Positions 53,872-63,921 of a DNA stretch of 64,000 nucleotides are shown here, piece after piece (the first letter of the stretch is position 1; every line of letters begins with the position of its first letter). The notes under the pieces were generated by a model, which saw only the letters and a program-made list of their open reading frames with translations, was not told where the DNA came from and ran no database searches. Source of the stretch: Desertimonas sp963732335. Lineage in GTDB: Bacteria; Actinomycetota; Acidimicrobiia; Acidimicrobiales; Ilumatobacteraceae. Position numbers and translations under genes: made by a program. The DNA lies in NCBI GenBank assembly GCA_963732335.1, contig CAVSZO010000045.1:21773-85772 (forward strand), read 5' to 3'.

Positions 53872-54778
53872 CCTCGACCAGCGTACGAATCGCCGCTCCG
53901 TTGCGGCCACGCAGCTGGGCGATGGCGATGCCCGCCGACACGACGACGAGCCCGATCCATTGCACACCCGTCGGCACCTCGTCGAGGAAGAGCCACCCGA
54001 GAAAGGCGATCTGCAGCATCATCGTGTTGTTGATCACTGCCGACTCTCCGGCGTTGAGGTGGCGCAGCGACAGATTCCAGAGCGTGAAGGCGAGCGCCGT
54101 GTTGACGATCGCCAGCCACGCAATGATCACCACAGCCCGCATCGACAGCGACACGAATCCATCCACCGCCAACCCGGTGCCGAGCAGGAGGATGGCACCG
54201 ACGGACATCGAGACCGTGGTCGTCACGAGTGGCGAGGTGTGCGCTGCGCGGTTGACCGAGCGTCCCATCAGACTGGCGGTGGTATTGGCGCCCAGGGCGA
54301 TCACGGCCGCCGTGATCCCGATCGCCGTTGCCCCGAGATCGCCGCTGAGATAGGCCGCCGCGCCGATCGGCACGAGGACGGCGCCGAAGAGCAGATTGGT
54401 CGAAGGTGCTTCGCCGAGGAACCGACCCGACGCTCCGGCCACGACCAGCGGGGTGAGCGACAGCACCAAGCTGGTCGTCGCCACCGGCTGTGCTTCGACG
54501 GCGACGAAGACGGCGCCTTGGTTGATGGCGTAGAACACGACGCCGAGCAGTGCCAGCCGGCGCAGCGCAGGACCGGACAAGCCGCGCACCTCGGTTCGAG
54601 TCGCTGGTCGGGCAGCGGTGACGACACCGAGCAGCACGGCTGCGGCGACATAGCGCAACCCGGCGAACGTCAGCGGCGGGAGCTCCTCGTCGTCCATCCC
54701 GACGCGCATGATCACCCACGAGGAGCTCCACAACATCGTGACCAGGAAGGCCGCGAGGGCTGCCCGTTGGCGACTCAT
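53792..54778 (-). CDS. EamA/DMT-family transporter
   Basis: 328 aa with ten predicted membrane helices in two EamA repeats (FLVTMLWSSSWVIMRVG ... LGEAPSTN; second repeat from LGANTTASLMGRS to GLVVVSAGIAIAQL). The ending GERAP-like Arg/Gly-rich cytosolic tail overlaps tadA. Drug/metabolite exporter; cargo unknown. A 40-nt inverted repeat starts 9 bases before ATG 54778 and probably controls it. Confidence 0.87.
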   Translation of the reverse strand: MSRQRAALAAFLVTMLWSSSWVIMRVGMDDEELPPLTFAGLRYVAAAVLLGVVTAARPATRTEVRGLSGPALRRLALLGVVFYAINQGAVFVAVEAQPVATTSLVLSLTPLVVAGASGRFLGEAPSTNLLFGAVLVPIGAAAYLSGDLGATAIGITAAVIALGANTTASLMGRSVNRAAHTSPLVTTTVSMSVGAILLLGTGLAVDGFVSLSMRAVVIIAWLAIVNTALAFTLWNLSLRHLNAGESAVINNTMMLQIAFLGWLFLDEVPTGVQWIGLVVVSAGIAIAQLRGRNGAAIRTLVEDGQLGRPLEPGDGFGDRAGAPGDRSR

Positions 54779-54786
54779 CAGAGATG

Positions 54787-54826
54787 GATACAGCATTTGC
54801 GCCACATATGGCGCCAATGCTGTATC
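54787..54826. promoter_or_regulatory. 40-nt inverted repeat upstream of the EamA gene
   Basis: Outer arms gatacagcatt (54787-54797) and aatgctgtatc (54816-54826) are perfect; after one mismatch, inner arms gcgcca and tggcgc pair around a cata centre. It sits between tRNA-Ser(GGA) and the EamA start. Likely operator or RNA hairpin over the ribosome-binding region. Confidence 0.7.
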
Positions 54827-54852
54827 GGACATGCGGCTGGTGACCGCTTGAG

Positions 54853-54937
54853 CGGAGGGAGTGGGATTCGAACCCACGGTGGGTTGCCCCACACACGCTT
54901 TCCAAGCGTGCCGATTCGGCCGCTCTCGCATCCCTCC
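54853..54937 (-). tRNA. tRNA-Ser (GGA)
   Basis: Cloverleaf on the minus strand: acceptor GGAGGGA/TCCCTCC, discriminator G, anticodon arm CACGC-TTGGAAA-GCGTG with anticodon GGA (reads UCC/UCU), long variable arm TGTGGGGCAACCCACC, T arm GTGGG-TTCGAAT-CCCAC. The 3' CCA is not encoded, unlike the tRNA-Ser at 53272. Confidence 0.95.
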
Positions 54938-55182
54938 CGGATGTTGCCGGACGGCCCATCGCCGCGGGGGCGGGCTGCCCGGGTGGACGAAGGGTAGCGG
55001 GCAGCTAGCGTGACGAGCGCCTGCGCTCGCCGGTCTGTCCGGTGGGTAGCGAGGTGACGGTCGGGTCCTGTGCAACGGGTGCCCGCGAACCAGGTCAGGA
55101 CCGGGAGGTAGCAGCCTTCAGTGGTACCACCTGTGTGCCGCAGATCGCCTGGCCGTCGCCTCGGTGCTCACCGGACGCTGTG

Positions 55183-55692
55183 TCAACTTCCTTCGAAGCG
55201 CCATCGAGTGGCTCGCGTGGCGAACTCGTCCTCCCGCTCGATGACCGCCAGCGCCCGCTCCGGGACGACTTCGAACAGGAGGTTCTGCCGCAGGAAGTCG
55301 GCGCTGAGGTCCGGCGCCAGCGGGGCGTACTTGGCGAGGTAGCGGCCGATCCAGACCTCCCGCCGCTCACCATCGACGAGGTGGGCCCGACCCTCGACGG
55401 AGAGGCACTCGACGGTGTCCTCGGACGCAGCGACGAGCTGCGGATTGGCCGCCAGGTTGGCAGCCTTGCGCGAGCGCGGTCCGCAGGAGAAGGCGAGGCG
55501 CAACTCGTCGTCGTCCCACACCGCCCACACCGGAAGGGCGTGGGGCCGGCCCGACGCCGACACGGTGACGATCCAGTAGTTGCGGCTGTTGGTCAGGCGT
55601 TGGGCAGCCCAGGCCCACGGCAACGGCTGCCAGTCGGGTGTTTCGACCCCGTAGTCGGGCATGTACGGTCGCTCGCCGACCGGGTGGGCCAT
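55183..55692 (-). CDS. PPOX-class (pyridoxamine 5'-phosphate oxidase-like) flavin/F420 protein
   Basis: 169 aa, split-barrel fold: RNYWIVTVSASGRPHALPVW, LAFSCGPRSRKAANLAANPQ, VECLSVEGRAHLV. The conserved Arg-Lys-x2-Asn-Leu block fits F420- or FMN-dependent reductases common in actinobacteria. ATG 55692 is likely; an ATG at 55662 is possible. Divergent from the methyltransferase. Confidence 0.82.
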   Translation of the reverse strand: MAHPVGERPYMPDYGVETPDWQPLPWAWAAQRLTNSRNYWIVTVSASGRPHALPVWAVWDDDELRLAFSCGPRSRKAANLAANPQLVAASEDTVECLSVEGRAHLVDGERREVWIGRYLAKYAPLAPDLSADFLRQNLLFEVVPERALAVIEREDEFATRATRWRFEGS

Positions 55693-55755
55693 CGCCGAAA
55701 CCGTACCTTGCGTGCCCGTCGGACCGCGGGCCAGCTGTGCGACGATGGCACAGCG

Positions 55756-56566
55756 ATGACGGACGACGTCTACACCCACGGTCACCACGAGTCGGTGCTG
55801 CGCAGCCACCGCTGGCGGACTGCCGAGAACTCGGCCGGCTACCTGCTCGCGCACCTCCGTCCTGGTGACCGACTGCTCGACGTCGGTTGCGGGCCGGGCA
55901 CGATCACGCTCGATCTCGCCGCTCGTGTCGCGCCGGGCGAGGTCGTCGGCATCGACGTCGCCGACGAAGTCGTCGCCGAGGCCGTGCCAGGCAGCCGAGG
56001 AAGCCGGCTGCGCCAACGTCTCGTTCGCCCGCGGGGACGCCTACGGCATCGAGGCCGCGGCGGGCTCGTTCGACGTCGTCCACGCCCACCAGGTGTTGCA
56101 GCACCTCGGCGATCCGATCGCCGCCCTCACGGAGATGCACCGAGTGTTGCGCCCAGGCGGACTGCTGGCCGTGCGTGACAGCGACTTCGGGGCGTTCGTG
56201 TGGGCACCGCACGACGAGCGGCTCGACCACTGGATGCAGCTGTACCACCGGGTCACCGAGCGCAACGGTGCGCAAGCCGACGCCGGGCGCTGGCTACCCG
56301 CCTGGGTGAGAGCCGCCGGGTTCACGGCTGCCACGGTCTCCACCTCGACGTGGACGTTCGCCGATCCTGCCGGCCGCGAATGGTGGGGCCAGCTGTGGGC
56401 GGATCGGGTGCGCCACTCGTCGTTCGCGACCCAGGCGAAGGAGTACGGGCTCACCGACGACGCCCAGCTCGCCGACATCGCCGACGCCTTCGAGTCGTGG
56501 GCGTCGCAGCCCGACGGCGTGTTCGTGGTCGTCCACGTCGAGGTGCTCGCCCGCACCCCGGCGTGA
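55756..56566 (+). CDS. SAM-dependent methyltransferase (class I), one frameshift
   Basis: About 269 aa in two frames (break at about 55985-55995). SAM motif LLDVGCGPGTITLDLAARVA, GIDVADEVV acidic strand, then FARGDAYGIEAAAGSFDVVH and MHRVLRPGGLLAVRDSDFG. The C-terminal part (WTFADPAGREWWGQLWADRV) is typical of a UbiE-like family of unknown small-molecule substrate. Confidence 0.83.
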
Positions 56567-56567
56567 G

Positions 56568-56837
56568 TCAGTCGTCGCCGTCGGCGTCGTCGTCGAGCTC
56601 GGGATCGTCGAGCAGAGCGCCGGCCGAGCGCAGCTCCCGAACGTCCACGTCGTCACCGTTCCCCATCACCCCGGTGTAGATGCAGCGGGTGTCGTCGAAC
56701 GGCGTGGAGTCACGCTCGGCCTCGGCGTCGGCCAACTCGTCGGAGTCGGACAGCAGCCGTTCGTCCTCGAGCTCGGTGACGAGCGCTTCGTCGTGGTCGA
56801 CGATGTCCTCGTACTCGTCGAGCTCGTCCGTGCTCAT
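56568..56837 (-). CDS. Acidic hypothetical protein
   Basis: 89 aa, very rich in Asp and Glu (MSTDELDEYEDIVDHDEALV; ends PELDDDADGDD). No motif or membrane segment. One Cys in the CIYTGVMGNGDD stretch. Converges on the methyltransferase and lies upstream of nothing on its strand except the exonuclease; function unknown. Confidence 0.6.
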   Translation of the reverse strand: MSTDELDEYEDIVDHDEALVTELEDERLLSDSDELADAEAERDSTPFDDTRCIYTGVMGNGDDVDVRELRSAGALLDDPELDDDADGDD

Positions 56838-56884
56838 CACCCACAACCGTAGTTCCGCAGGAACACGCCGTCATCCGGCGGCAG

Positions 56885-57758
56885 TCACGACCGGCGCGAA
56901 GCGAGCGCAGCCGCCCGGGTGACGAGCTCGGGCGCCTGCAGCCGTGCGGCCATCGCCGGGAATTCGGCGGTCGGGCCTGACCAGCGCCACGAGTCGACGG
57001 TGCCGACGTCGATGTCGGTGACGAGGGTGGCGAGCCGGCGGAAGAGCAGCGCCAGCTCGAAGTTGTCCTGCAACGTGGCGGCCAGCTTGACCGAGCCGCG
57101 CAGCCCGGCGACGTCCCACTGGCCGGCCGCCGCGGGGATCTGCTCGAGGTGCCGGTAGCGGGCGAGCACGCTGGCGGCGCTGCGCGCGCCCCACCCTGGG
57201 AGACCGGGGAACCCGTCGCTGGAGTCGCCGACCAGCCCGAGATAGTCGGGGATCGACGATGGCTCCACTCCGAACTTGGCGACGACGCCGTCGTGGTCGA
57301 TCAGCTCCCGCTTGCGGCGGTCGAACTGGACCACCCGGCGGCCGCGCACGCACTGGCCGAGATCCTTGTCGGGGGTGAGGATCAGCACCTGCTCGACGGT
57401 GTCGTCGGCATCGGCGACGAGGGCGGCCGCGCCGAGGGCGTCGTCGGCCTCGTGCTCGACCATCGCCCACACGGTCACGCCCATCGCCTCCAGCGCCTCC
57501 TCGACGAGGCTCGAGCTGGCTGAGCAACTCTGGAGGCATTCCAACGCTCGACTTGTAGCCGGGCCACAGGTCGTTGCGGAAGCTCTCGATGACGTGGTCG
57601 CTGGCGACGCCCACGTGGGTGGCACCCTCGTCGAGGAGCGCCAGCGTGGACCTCAGCACGCCGATCGTCGCCGCGTTCTCCCGTGGGTCGTCGCGCATCA
57701 TCCGCCCGAAGTGCTGGCGGAACAACTCGTACGTGCCGTCGACCAAATGGACGCGCAT
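56885..57758 (-). CDS. 5'-3' exonuclease (flap-endonuclease-like), one frameshift
   Basis: About 290 aa in two frames (break near 57515). PIN-like start MRVHLVDGTYELFRQHFGRM; metal-binding acids in VEHEADDALGAAAL and ILTPDKDLGQCV; H3TH region GLVGDSSDGFPGLPGWGARS. Stand-alone version of the DNA polymerase I N-terminal nuclease, involved in flap or RNA primer removal. Confidence 0.85.
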
Positions 57759-57769
57759 CGCGGAAGACG

Positions 57770-59130
57770 CTAGGCGCTCGTGGTCGTCGTCGCCGCAGTC
57801 GGCGGCGCTGCGGTGGTCGTGGCGCCGCCGTGGTCGCTGCGGTCGTCGGTGCGGGTGTCGTCGGCGCCGCGGTGGTCGTCGGTGCGGCGCTGTCGGAAGG
57901 GACCGTCTCCAACGTGGCGTTGATCTCGGCGATGTCCGCCCACACCGCTTCGTCGTCGTAGCCGAAGGCGAACAAGCGCGACGCCGAGCAACCCCTCATC
58001 GATCGACAGCTGCATCCGCTGCCGCGCGCCCTCGGCGTCGACGTAGTGGACCTCGCGGGTCTGCGTGCACGACGTGTCGCCCTCGGTGAAGGTCAACTGA
58101 TACGTGAACGACGACTCGCCGGTCTCGTCGTTGGGTCGAACGTCGGCGTCGCGTCGCGCCGGGCGATCAGGTCGCTCGACGGAGTCGAGCTGCACCGCGG
58201 TGTCGCCGTCGGCGCCGTCTGGGCATTCGCCGTCCGTCGCGGTCACCCAGTTGCGCCCGTAGAGCGGGATGCCGAGGACGAGCTTCTCCGGCCCGCCGGC
58301 GGCCTCGATGCTGCCGTCGACGATGTCGCTCGACCCAGTCGATCGGGGCGATCGGTCCCGGTTCGGCGGACGGAGTAGTCGTAGGCGATGAACCCGGATG
58401 GCGTCGACGTGCGGGGCGATCGAACCGTAGTCGTACACCCAGTAGCCGCTGTCCTCCGTACGGCCGGCGTCGACCACCAGGGGACGCTGACCGTGAGGAG
58501 TCGACCGTCGGCGTGGAGGCGGGCGCCCGAGCTCGGTGATGAACGTGACCCAGTTCGGTCGAGTCGTCGCCCACGTGTCCCGGTCGTCGTCGAAGGCGAA
58601 GTTCTCGTAGTTGATGTCGATGCCGGCGAAGTCGTTGCTCGCCGCGAACTCGGCGATCGCCTGGACGTGGGCCGCCCGCTCGACCGGGTCGGCGAGCATG
58701 GCAGCCATCACGCCGGCTTCCGTGGCGTCGGTGATCGAGGCGACGAGCGGGATTCCCCGGTAGCGGGCCTCGTCGAGGAACTCTTCTGTCGCTTCACGCT
58801 CCTCGTCGGTGTCGACGCGTCCGCTCAGATCGATGATCGATACCCCACGCGCCTCGTACCAGAACGGGGAAACCTGGTGGAAGACGTTGGCTCGGTCGGG
58901 GAGTTGGGGCGTTGATTCGTCGAGCTCCCAATCGGGAGCCCAGGCGTGGACGTTGAATGCCCCCGGGTCGTAGGTCGGCCTGGTGTCGCGGATGGCGAAC
59001 CACCAGACCCCGCCGGCGCAGGAGGAGCAGGACGGCGGCCGCGAGGGCGGCAAGCAGTCCGCGGCGTGTCGCCGAGCCGGGCTGCGGCGCGTCGGCGCCG
59101 CGGCGGTCGGCGCCTCCGGCTCGCTGGGTG
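57770..59130 (-). CDS. GH18-like glycoside hydrolase (YaaH type), several frameshifts
   Basis: About 450 aa reconstructed from fragments (shifts near 58525, 58395, 58340, 58170 and 58000). A hydrophobic N-terminal segment (LLAALAAAVLLLL) is followed by TYDPGAFNVHAWAPDWELDE, the strand FAGIDINYENFAF with the catalytic Glu in the GH18 D-x-x-D-x-[DN]-x-E pattern, YWVYDYGSIAPHVDAIRV and GIPLYGRNW. The C-terminal tail is Thr/Ala/Pro-rich (TTTAAPTTPAPTTAATT). Membrane-anchored or secreted enzyme acting on cell-wall or chitin-like glycans. N-terminus merges with the HAD gene without a clear stop because of indels. Confidence 0.7.
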
Positions 59131-59149
59131 ACGGTCGAACCGGGGGTGG

Positions 59150-59812
59150 CGGGGTGCGCTCGACGTACTCGCCGAGCAGTTCCGGGGTGACACCCTGCAA
59201 CGTCGACAGCACCACGCGGTGCGGCGCCTCCGGGATCGGGACGAGGTTGCGCACGGCCGACCACGACACACCCGGCCGCTTCGGCCGAGGCGATGCCGAT
59301 CGGCGAGTCCTCGATCGCCACACACGCCAGCGGATCGACACCGAGCTCCTCGGCGGCGCGGCGGTACGGCTCGGGATGGGGCTTGCCGTTCATCACCATG
59401 TCGCCGGTGATCACGGTTTGGAACGAGTCGTGGCGGCAGCTGCTCGACGACTTCGTCGGCGAGGCGCTTCCACGACATCGTCACGAGCGCGCACGGGACC
59501 CCGCGCAGCTTGAGGGCGGCGAGCAGCTCGCGAGCCCCGGGTCGCCACGGGATCCGCTCGCGTACCATCGCTGCGACAGCGTCGGACAGCTTGTCGACGA
59601 TGTCGTGCGGGCGCAGCGCGCACGCCGCCACGGGTGCGGATCACCTCGGCAGCGTCCATCAGGTCGAAGCCGACGATCGACATGGCGTCCTCGTCGGTCC
59701 ACCGTCCGCCGTACGCGGCGACGAGCTCGTGCTCGCAGCGGATCCAGTACGGCTCGGTGTCGATCAGCGTGCCGTCCATGTCCCACAGGACGGCCGCCGG
59801 TACAGAAGTCAC
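59150..59812 (-). CDS. HAD-family phosphatase (beta-phosphoglucomutase-like), several frameshifts
   Basis: About 230 aa spread over four frames (breaks near 59636, 59440, 59270). VLWDMDGTLIDTEPYW has the nucleophile and second Asp; VTMSWKRLADEVVEQ covers the Ser/Thr motif region; GKPHPEPYRRAAEELG gives the Lys; VAIEDSPIGIASAEAAG the acidic pair. GTG 59812 lies directly after the epimerase in the same frame (read as LVQEH-VTSVPAA), so an in-frame fusion is possible, although an indel that removed the stop is more likely. Confidence 0.72.
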
Positions 59813-60217
59813 GTGCTCTTGGACGAGCTCGATCAACGTCCCGAAGCTGCCCTTGGGATGGATGAACGCCACGGTCGTGCCGCGGCTGCCGGGACGCGGG
59901 GCGGCGTCGATCGGGGTCGCCCCCGCTGCCTTCATCGACTCCAGCGCGGCCGCGCAATCGGCGACCCGGTAGCCAATGTGGTGGAGGCCTTCGCCACGCT
60001 TGTCGAGCGCCTTGGCGACCGGGGAGTCGTCGCGAGTCGGCGTGAGCAGCTGGACGTAGCTGTCGGCGACCTTGAGCAGGGCCTCCTCGACGCCGTCGCG
60101 ACTCGACGACCTCACGATGATCGACCGTGGCCCCGAACGCCCTGCGCGTAGAAGTCGATGGCCGCCTCGAGGTCGCGCACGGCGATGGCGACGTGGTCGA
60201 TCTCGGTCAGACAGCAT
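59813..60217 (-). CDS. Methylmalonyl/ethylmalonyl-CoA epimerase, frameshifted
   Basis: About 135 aa. Vicinal-oxygen-chelate fold: TEIDHVAIAVRDLEAAIDFY with the first metal His, LTPTRDDSPVAKALDKRGEG, LHHIGYRVADCAAALESMK with the second His, and GTLIELVQEH with the Glu. Frame change near 60110-60120 and another at the start (ATG 60217 is one base out of phase with the conserved opening). Next to Ccr, as expected for ethylmalonyl-CoA pathway genes. Confidence 0.8.
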
Positions 60218-60269
60218 GGCAGACCAGTCTCGCACGCAACCCGGAAACTCCACCGGCACCCTGTTCCGT

Positions 60270-61611
60270 TCAGGCGCCGTGGCGGCGGAACAGCGTGATC
60301 TTGTCCTCGCCGATGCGCTGGCGCTTCTCCGGGTCGTCGATGCCGAGGCCTTCGCGAGGGAGCGAGGCAGAGCACGCCGATCTTGCCCTCGTGCTCGTTG
60401 CGATGGACGGACCGGGCGGCGGCGCCGACGTCGGTGAGCGGGTGCACCGCCGACAGCAGCGGTTGGATCCGTCCCTGGTCGATCAGCCGGTTGGCTGCCC
60501 ACGCCTCGGCGTAGTTGGCGAAATGGCTGGAGATCAGCCGCTTCAACTTCATCCAGAAGTGGCGGTTGTCGAACTCCACCATGTAACCCGAGGTCGCCGC
60601 GCATGTGACGACGGTGCCTCCCCGCTTGCACGTGAAGATCGAAGCCCCCATCGTCTGGCGCCCGGGGTGCTCGAACACGATGTCGGGGTCGTCGCCGATG
60701 AGGTCACGGACACGCTTGCCGAAGCGCCGCCACTCACCTTCGTCCTGGGTGTGCTCGTCGCGCCAGAACTGGAAGTTCTCCGCCTTGCGGTCGATCACCG
60801 CCTCGACGCCCAGCTCGTTGAGCAGCTTCACCTTGTCCGGTGACGAAACGACGCCGACCGGCGTACCGCCGCCGTTGAGGACGTATTGCACGGCGTAGCC
60901 GCCGATCCCGCCGGTCGCACCCCACACGAGGACGGAGTCGCCCTGCTTCATCCGGGCGCCGTGCTCGCCGACGAGCATGCGGTAGCTCGTCGAGTTGCAC
61001 AGGGCGTTGACCGCCGCCTCCTCCCAGGTGAGGTGGGTGGGCTTGGGCATCAGCTGGTTGGCCTTGACGAGCGTCAGGTCGGCGAGGCCGCCGAAGTTCG
61101 TCTCGAATCCCCAGATCCGCTGGTTCGCCGCCAGCATCGAGTCGTCGTGACTGCTCGGGTCCTGGTCGTCGACGGAGTTGCAGTGGATCGTCACCCGGTC
61201 GCCTGGCCGCCAGTTGCGCACCGCCGAACCGACGCGGAGCACCACCCCGGAGGCGTCGGAGCCGACGACGTGGAAGTCCTCGGCGTGGCGCGCCCCCCAC
61301 TCACTCTCCTTGCCGAGACGGTCGAGGAACCCAAACGTCGGGAGCGGCTCGAAGATCGATGTCCACACCGTGTTGAAGTTGATGCTCGACGCCATCACTG
61401 CGACGTAGGCCTCGTCGGGTGCCAGGTCCGGTGTGGCGACGTCGCCGATGTGCAGGCTCTTCGCCGGGTCCTTGTCCCGCGATGCCAGCCCGTCGAACAT
61501 GCTGGCATCGGCGCGCTGAACGAACGCGGCTCGATAGTGCTCGGGGATCGGGAGGTTGGCGATCTCCTCGCTCGTCGCCCCCGCCTCGATCGCCTGGAGG
61601 ATCTGCTCCAT
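60270..61611 (-). CDS. ccr: Crotonyl-CoA carboxylase/reductase, one frameshift near the end
   Basis: About 447 aa, the usual Ccr length. MDR fold with LVWGATGGIGGYAVQYVLNG cofactor loop; Ccr-specific NFNTVWTSIFEPLPTFGFLD, CNSTSYRMLVGEHGARMKQG, DPDIVFEHPGRQTMGASIF. Near 60358 the frame slips; reading on in the next frame gives REGLGIDDPEKRQRIGEDKI and ends LFRRHGA at 60270. Reductively carboxylates crotonyl-CoA to ethylmalonyl-CoA with NADPH and CO2. Confidence 0.9.
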
Positions 61612-61664
61612 CCGGTGATGTTACCGACGGGTAGCAATCGCGCCAGCCCCAATCAAGGGCATGT

Positions 61665-61841
61665 TCAACCGATGGGTGCTTTGGGGTCCGTTCCGTCCCC
61701 TAGGCACCCATCGGTCGTGGGGACCACGTCCGCAGATGCAACGGTCGCCGACCCGGCCACGAGGACGGTCAACGCAACACCCACGACAATCTTGCCGACG
61801 GCGAGCCGGCGTGGAACGCCGCCACGACTCCTCGTGCTCAC
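61665..61841 (-). CDS. Small putative secreted protein
   Basis: 58 aa with a Sec-type signal: basic start (STRSRGGVPRRLAVGK), hydrophobic core IVVGVALTVLVAGSATV, ASA-D cleavage site, then a short mature part VVPTTDGCLGDGTDPKAPIG. GTG start without a strong ribosome site. Possible peptide or remnant; no homology recognised. Confidence 0.4.
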   Translation of the reverse strand: MSTRSRGGVPRRLAVGKIVVGVALTVLVAGSATVASADVVPTTDGCLGDGTDPKAPIG

Positions 61842-61863
61842 CGTGACAAAACCCTCGGCAATC

Positions 61864-62292
61864 TCATGTCGTCTTGACGATGACCACCGTGCACGGGGCG
61901 TTATGGGCGACCTTGTTCGGGACACTGCCGAGCAGGAAGCGCTTCGGCCCACGCATGCCCTTGTTGCCGACGACGACAGCTTCGGCGCCGACTTCGGCGG
62001 CAATGGCGACGATCGCATCCCCGGGGTCGGTCTCGGCGGCGTGGGTCTGCACCTTCAGGCCCTTGCTGCGGGCCATCGCCGCTGCACTGTCGAGAATGGT
62101 GTCGATCTTCGTGCGGGTGTCGACGTACCAGTGCTCGGCCTCGGTGCCGACCTTGACCGCGCCACCGCTCGATCGATAGGCGCTGACGATGTGCAGCGTG
62201 CCGCCGTTGATCGCGGCAAGGTCCATGGCGTGGCGCAGCGCCAACTTGGCCGTGTCCGAGCCGTCCGTGCCCACGACGATGCTCGAATACAT
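61864..62292 (-). CDS. Universal stress protein (UspA family)
   Basis: 142 aa. MYSSIVVGTDGSDTAKLALR opening, ATP-binding pattern G-2x-G-9x-GS in VVGNKGMRGPKRFLLGSVPN, ending APCTVVIVKTT. GGAGG lies 7 bases before ATG 62292. Divergent from the thiolase. Confidence 0.92.
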   Translation of the reverse strand: MYSSIVVGTDGSDTAKLALRHAMDLAAINGGTLHIVSAYRSSGGAVKVGTEAEHWYVDTRTKIDTILDSAAAMARSKGLKVQTHAAETDPGDAIVAIAAEVGAEAVVVGNKGMRGPKRFLLGSVPNKVAHNAPCTVVIVKTT

Positions 62293-62376
62293 GTTTGCCT
62301 CCACGCGGGTCTGCCGACGGGGCGATCGTAGGCGACCGGCGATTGTCGGGCGGCGAAGGAATAGGAGGCGAGTACC

Positions 62377-63572
62377 GTGCTGTCCATGCCAGGTTCGTAC
62401 CTCGTCGCCGGCGCCCGCACGCCGATCGGCAAGCTATCCGGCGCCCTGTCGCCACTGGCCGCCGCCGACCTCGGCGGCGTTGCGATCGCCGCCGCGCTCG
62501 AGCGGGCGGGCGTGGCCGCCGACGACGTCGACCATGTCGTGGTCGGCCAGGTCTTGATGGCAGGTCAGGGTCAGGTCCCGTCGCGGCAGGCCGCGGTTAA
62601 GGCAGGCATTCCGATGCGGGTCCCCGCCGTCAACGTCAACAAGGTCTGTCTCTCCGGGCTCAACGCCATCTATCTCGCCGACCAGATGATCGCCGCCGGC
62701 GAAGCCGACGTCGTCGTCGCCGCCGGCATCGAGTCGATGACCAACGCGCCATACCTCGCCGACGGTGCGCGGATGGGCTTCCGCTATGGCAACACCGAGC
62801 TGCGCGACTCGATCATCGCCGACGGTCTGTGGTGCGCGTTCGACGCCTGTCTGATGGGCCTCGGCACGGAGCGCTACACAGCCGACTCGATCAGCCGCGA
62901 CGCTCAGGACGCCTTCGCGGCGTTGTCCCACGAGCGCTGCCGCAGCGGCGATCAAGGAGGGCCGTCTGGCCGAGGAGATCTCCCCGGTGTCGATCGCCCA
63001 ACGCAAGGGCGACTACCATCGTCGTCGAGCACGACGAGGGTGTGCGTCCGGAGACCACCGTCGAGAGTTTGAGTGCCCTGCGCCCGGCGTTCGATGCGCA
63101 GGGAACGGTGACCGCCGGCAACGCCAGCCAGCTTTCCGACGGGGCCAGCGCAGTCGTGGTGATGTCGAAGGCCGAGGCCGAGCGCCGGGGCGTCGCGCCG
63201 CTCGGCGAGTTCGTGTCCTACGGGATGGTCGCCGGACCCGACTCGGCGTCGCTGCTGCACCAGCCGAGCGGGGCAATCGATGCCGCCCTCGCTCGGGTCG
63301 AGTTGACGGTCGGCGACGTCGACCTGTTCGAGATCAACGAGGCCTTCGCGGCCGTCGGGCTGGCATCGATGGCCGACCTCGGCATCTCATCGGACGTCGT
63401 CAACGTCAACGGGGGGGCGATTGCCCTCGGCCACCCGATCGGGATGAGCGGCAACCGCCTGGCCCTGACGCTGCTGTGCGAGCTGCGCCGGCGCGGCGGG
63501 GGCACCGGCGCAGCTGCGCTGTGCGGCGGCGGCGGCCAAGGTGACGCCCTGATCGTCCGCACCGTCGCCTGA
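62377..63572 (+). CDS. Acetyl-CoA C-acetyltransferase (thiolase), two frameshifts
   Basis: About 398 aa across three frames (breaks near 62935 and 63015). Nucleophile Cys in NVNKVCLSGLNAIYLADQM, then AGIESMTNAPYL, EINEAFAAVGLASM, GGAIALGHPIGMSG with the catalytic His, and ALCGGGGQGDAL with the second Cys. AGGAGG precedes GTG 62377 by 8 bases. Condenses two acetyl-CoA to acetoacetyl-CoA, the entry step for the ethylmalonyl-CoA pathway with ccr and the epimerase nearby. Confidence 0.87.
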
Positions 63573-63601
63573 TTGGTCCGACGCGGACGGGAACCACGAC
63601 A

Positions 63602-63763
63602 CATCGTCTGCCCGGCAGCGGCGCGCAGCACGTAGCGGTGGGTTGTCGCCGGCTGCAGATCAGCGCTGAGGGAGGCATTGTTGGTGCCCGGGGCGAACTG
63701 GATGCGCTGGGCGCCGCCTCCCCCGGGTCCGCCTGGGTTGCCCGTTCCGGCGGGGATGCGCAC
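63602..63763 (-). CDS. C-terminal fragment of a secreted PPC-like domain protein
   Basis: The reading RIQFAPGTNNASLSADLQPA followed by THRYVLRAAAGQTM resembles a bacterial pre-peptidase C-terminal-type beta domain, preceded by a Gly/Pro linker (GTGNPGGPGGGGAQ). Frames on both sides do not continue sensibly, so this is a broken or indel-damaged gene. The rest of 63573-64000 shows no other coding feature I can support. Confidence 0.35.
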
Positions 63764-63890
63764 GGTGTGAGCGGAGCCTGCGGATTCCGGCTCTCCTGAC
63801 TATTGCGTGGGTGCGCACCGCTCGCTGCGTCGAGGTTGCATGCTCTGGAAGTCGTCGCTGCCGAGGGCGCCGACAAGTGCCGACGCAGCG

Positions 63891-63921
63891 GTCACGAAAC
63901 GGCCCTGTCACGAAACGGCCC
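63891..63921 (+). repeat. 16-bp tandem duplication
   Basis: gtcacgaaacggccct is followed at once by gtcacgaaacggccc, two copies in tandem. Lies in the poorly coding end of the window; may be local slippage. Confidence 0.8.
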
